Source of the DNA: Nitrospirota bacterium
Lineage (GTDB): Bacteria; Nitrospirota; Thermodesulfovibrionia; Thermodesulfovibrionales; Magnetobacteriaceae
Direction of reading: 5' to 3'
DNA length: 5,649 nucleotides
Assembly: GCA_015233485.1 (NCBI GenBank)
Contig: JADFXO010000264.1
Coordinates: forward strand, 1 to 5,649
Below the pieces are notes generated by a model. It worked only from the letters and a program-made list of their open reading frames with translations, did no database searches and was not told the origin of the DNA. The translations under genes were made by a program, and so were the position numbers. This document shows, piece after piece, positions 4,971 through 5,649 of the stretch (positions are counted from its first letter, which is position 1; each line of letters starts with the position of its first letter).

Positions 4971-5649
4971 TTAAAACCGGTATGAAAGCTGAACCCACCA
5001 CTGTCTTGGATATCTCCTGTTGTCGTAATAAAAGCCCTGGTAATTGGGTTCGAGAATGTTCGCATTGAATACGTTCTTAATTCCACTACGGAAAGTCAGG
5101 CCTTTGATTGGCATGTGGTCGTAACTGAGTGTAAAGTCCATTTCATAATATCCGGTTAAAGGCAAGCGACTGTCATATGGTTCTCTGGCTATCTTACCTA
5201 CGTAACGATTTTGGAGTGCAAGTGTGATATTATTTAATGGTTGATACAATACAGCCATGTTACCTAACCACTTTGCAGAACCTGCCAGTTCTTTTGACGT
5301 TGTCTTATCTGTAGCATATGAGTAGGATACATTTCCGTTGACGGTAAGCAATGGCAATATTGGTACTTCCGTTTCCATTTCCGCACCACGGGAATAGGCG
5401 CTGGCAATATTACCATATTTACTATTTTCATCGACGTTGATTATATGGCTGAGATCGGAATAAAACACATTGACTTTATACTTGAAATTCGATAATTGAT
5501 AAATATAGCCTATTTCCCGTGTGTTCACAGTTTCAGAAACTATATTGCGGTTTCCGTCCGATACCAGGTTGTTTCTGCTGTATAGCTCCAGAAAGGTGGG
5601 CGGACGAAAGGCATTTGCAAATTGCGCTTTGATTATGTTGTTCGTATTT
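4971..5649 (-). CDS. TonB-dependent outer-membrane receptor, C-terminal barrel part, 5' end outside the window
   Basis: The minus-strand frame is open from the window edge to TAA 4971-4973, giving about 226 codons; the GTG at 5528 is internal and not the start. The family imports metal chelates, vitamin B12 or other scarce nutrients across the outer membrane using TonB-ExbBD energy. Directly visible near the edge is AFRPPTFLELYS (around 5577-5612), matching the conserved (F)RAPTF.ELY segment of the barrel. It is followed by VNTREIGYIYQ, the ET..YE.G strand motif. Then come alternating hydrophobic/aromatic beta-strands, an NVFNAN motif (a variant of NLFN), and a final QWWVQLSYRF whose terminal Phe is the usual signal for barrel insertion. 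About 450 upstream residues, with the plug and TonB box, are expected outside the window. Ligand cannot be told from this part. Confidence 0.94.
   Translation of the reverse strand, partial: NTNNIIKAQFANAFRPPTFLELYSRNNLVSDGNRNIVSETVNTREIGYIYQLSNFKYKVNVFYSDLSHIINVDENSKYGNIASAYSRGAEMETEVPILPLLTVNGNVSYSYATDKTTSKELAGSAKWLGNMAVLYQPLNNITLALQNRYVGKIAREPYDSRLPLTGYYEMDFTLSYDHMPIKGLTFRSGIKNVFNANILEPNYQGFYYDNRRYPRQWWVQLSYRF

Overview
The window looks like a piece of a Gram-negative chromosome of low to moderate GC. An outer-membrane TonB-dependent receptor proves an outer membrane. A secreted protein with a C-terminal tail resembling the IPTL-CTERM sorting signal suggests an exosortase-type surface-anchoring system. 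This combination with an IS1634-type transposase and a stand-alone histone-deacetylase-fold enzyme would fit environmental Planctomycetes (for example the anammox order Brocadiales) or some deltaproteobacterial and Nitrospirae-like lineages. The sequence alone does not settle the lineage.

Layout. Bases 1-804 (+) are the 3' part of an IS1634-group (IS4 superfamily) transposase, cut by the window edge. It is followed by about 230 bases of IS end and intergenic DNA with an imperfect inverted repeat. Bases 1039-1962 (+) encode a complete histone-deacetylase-family amidohydrolase with a good ribosome binding site. All expected metal ligands are present, but the catalytic Tyr is Phe. Bases 1963-2344 carry no convincing gene, only short overlapping small ORFs. 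Bases 2345-3535 (-) encode a secreted, Asn-rich protein with a signal peptide, a degenerate HExxH-like motif and the C-terminal sorting tail. It has a strong promoter-like sequence so close to the ATG that a leaderless mRNA is likely.

Bases 3571-4970 are a gene desert of about 1.4 kb. It holds one small plausible ORF (3842-4075, -), a perfect hairpin just upstream of that ORF, a short decayed-looking coding scrap, an AT-rich tract with homopolymer runs and a palindrome, and a 4.6-4.9 kb stretch in which two overlapping readings look weakly coding. Bases 4971-5649 (-) are the C-terminal end of a TonB-dependent receptor beta-barrel whose 5' part lies beyond the window.

No obvious operon or shared pathway links the genes; each stands alone and is separated by long gaps. 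The transposase, the long gaps and the coding scraps suggest an accessory or decaying region. The points most worth a second look are the surface protein, a probable pseudo-peptidase with a variant sorting signal, and the Tyr-to-Phe deacetylase. I did not see a clearly new multi-gene system.
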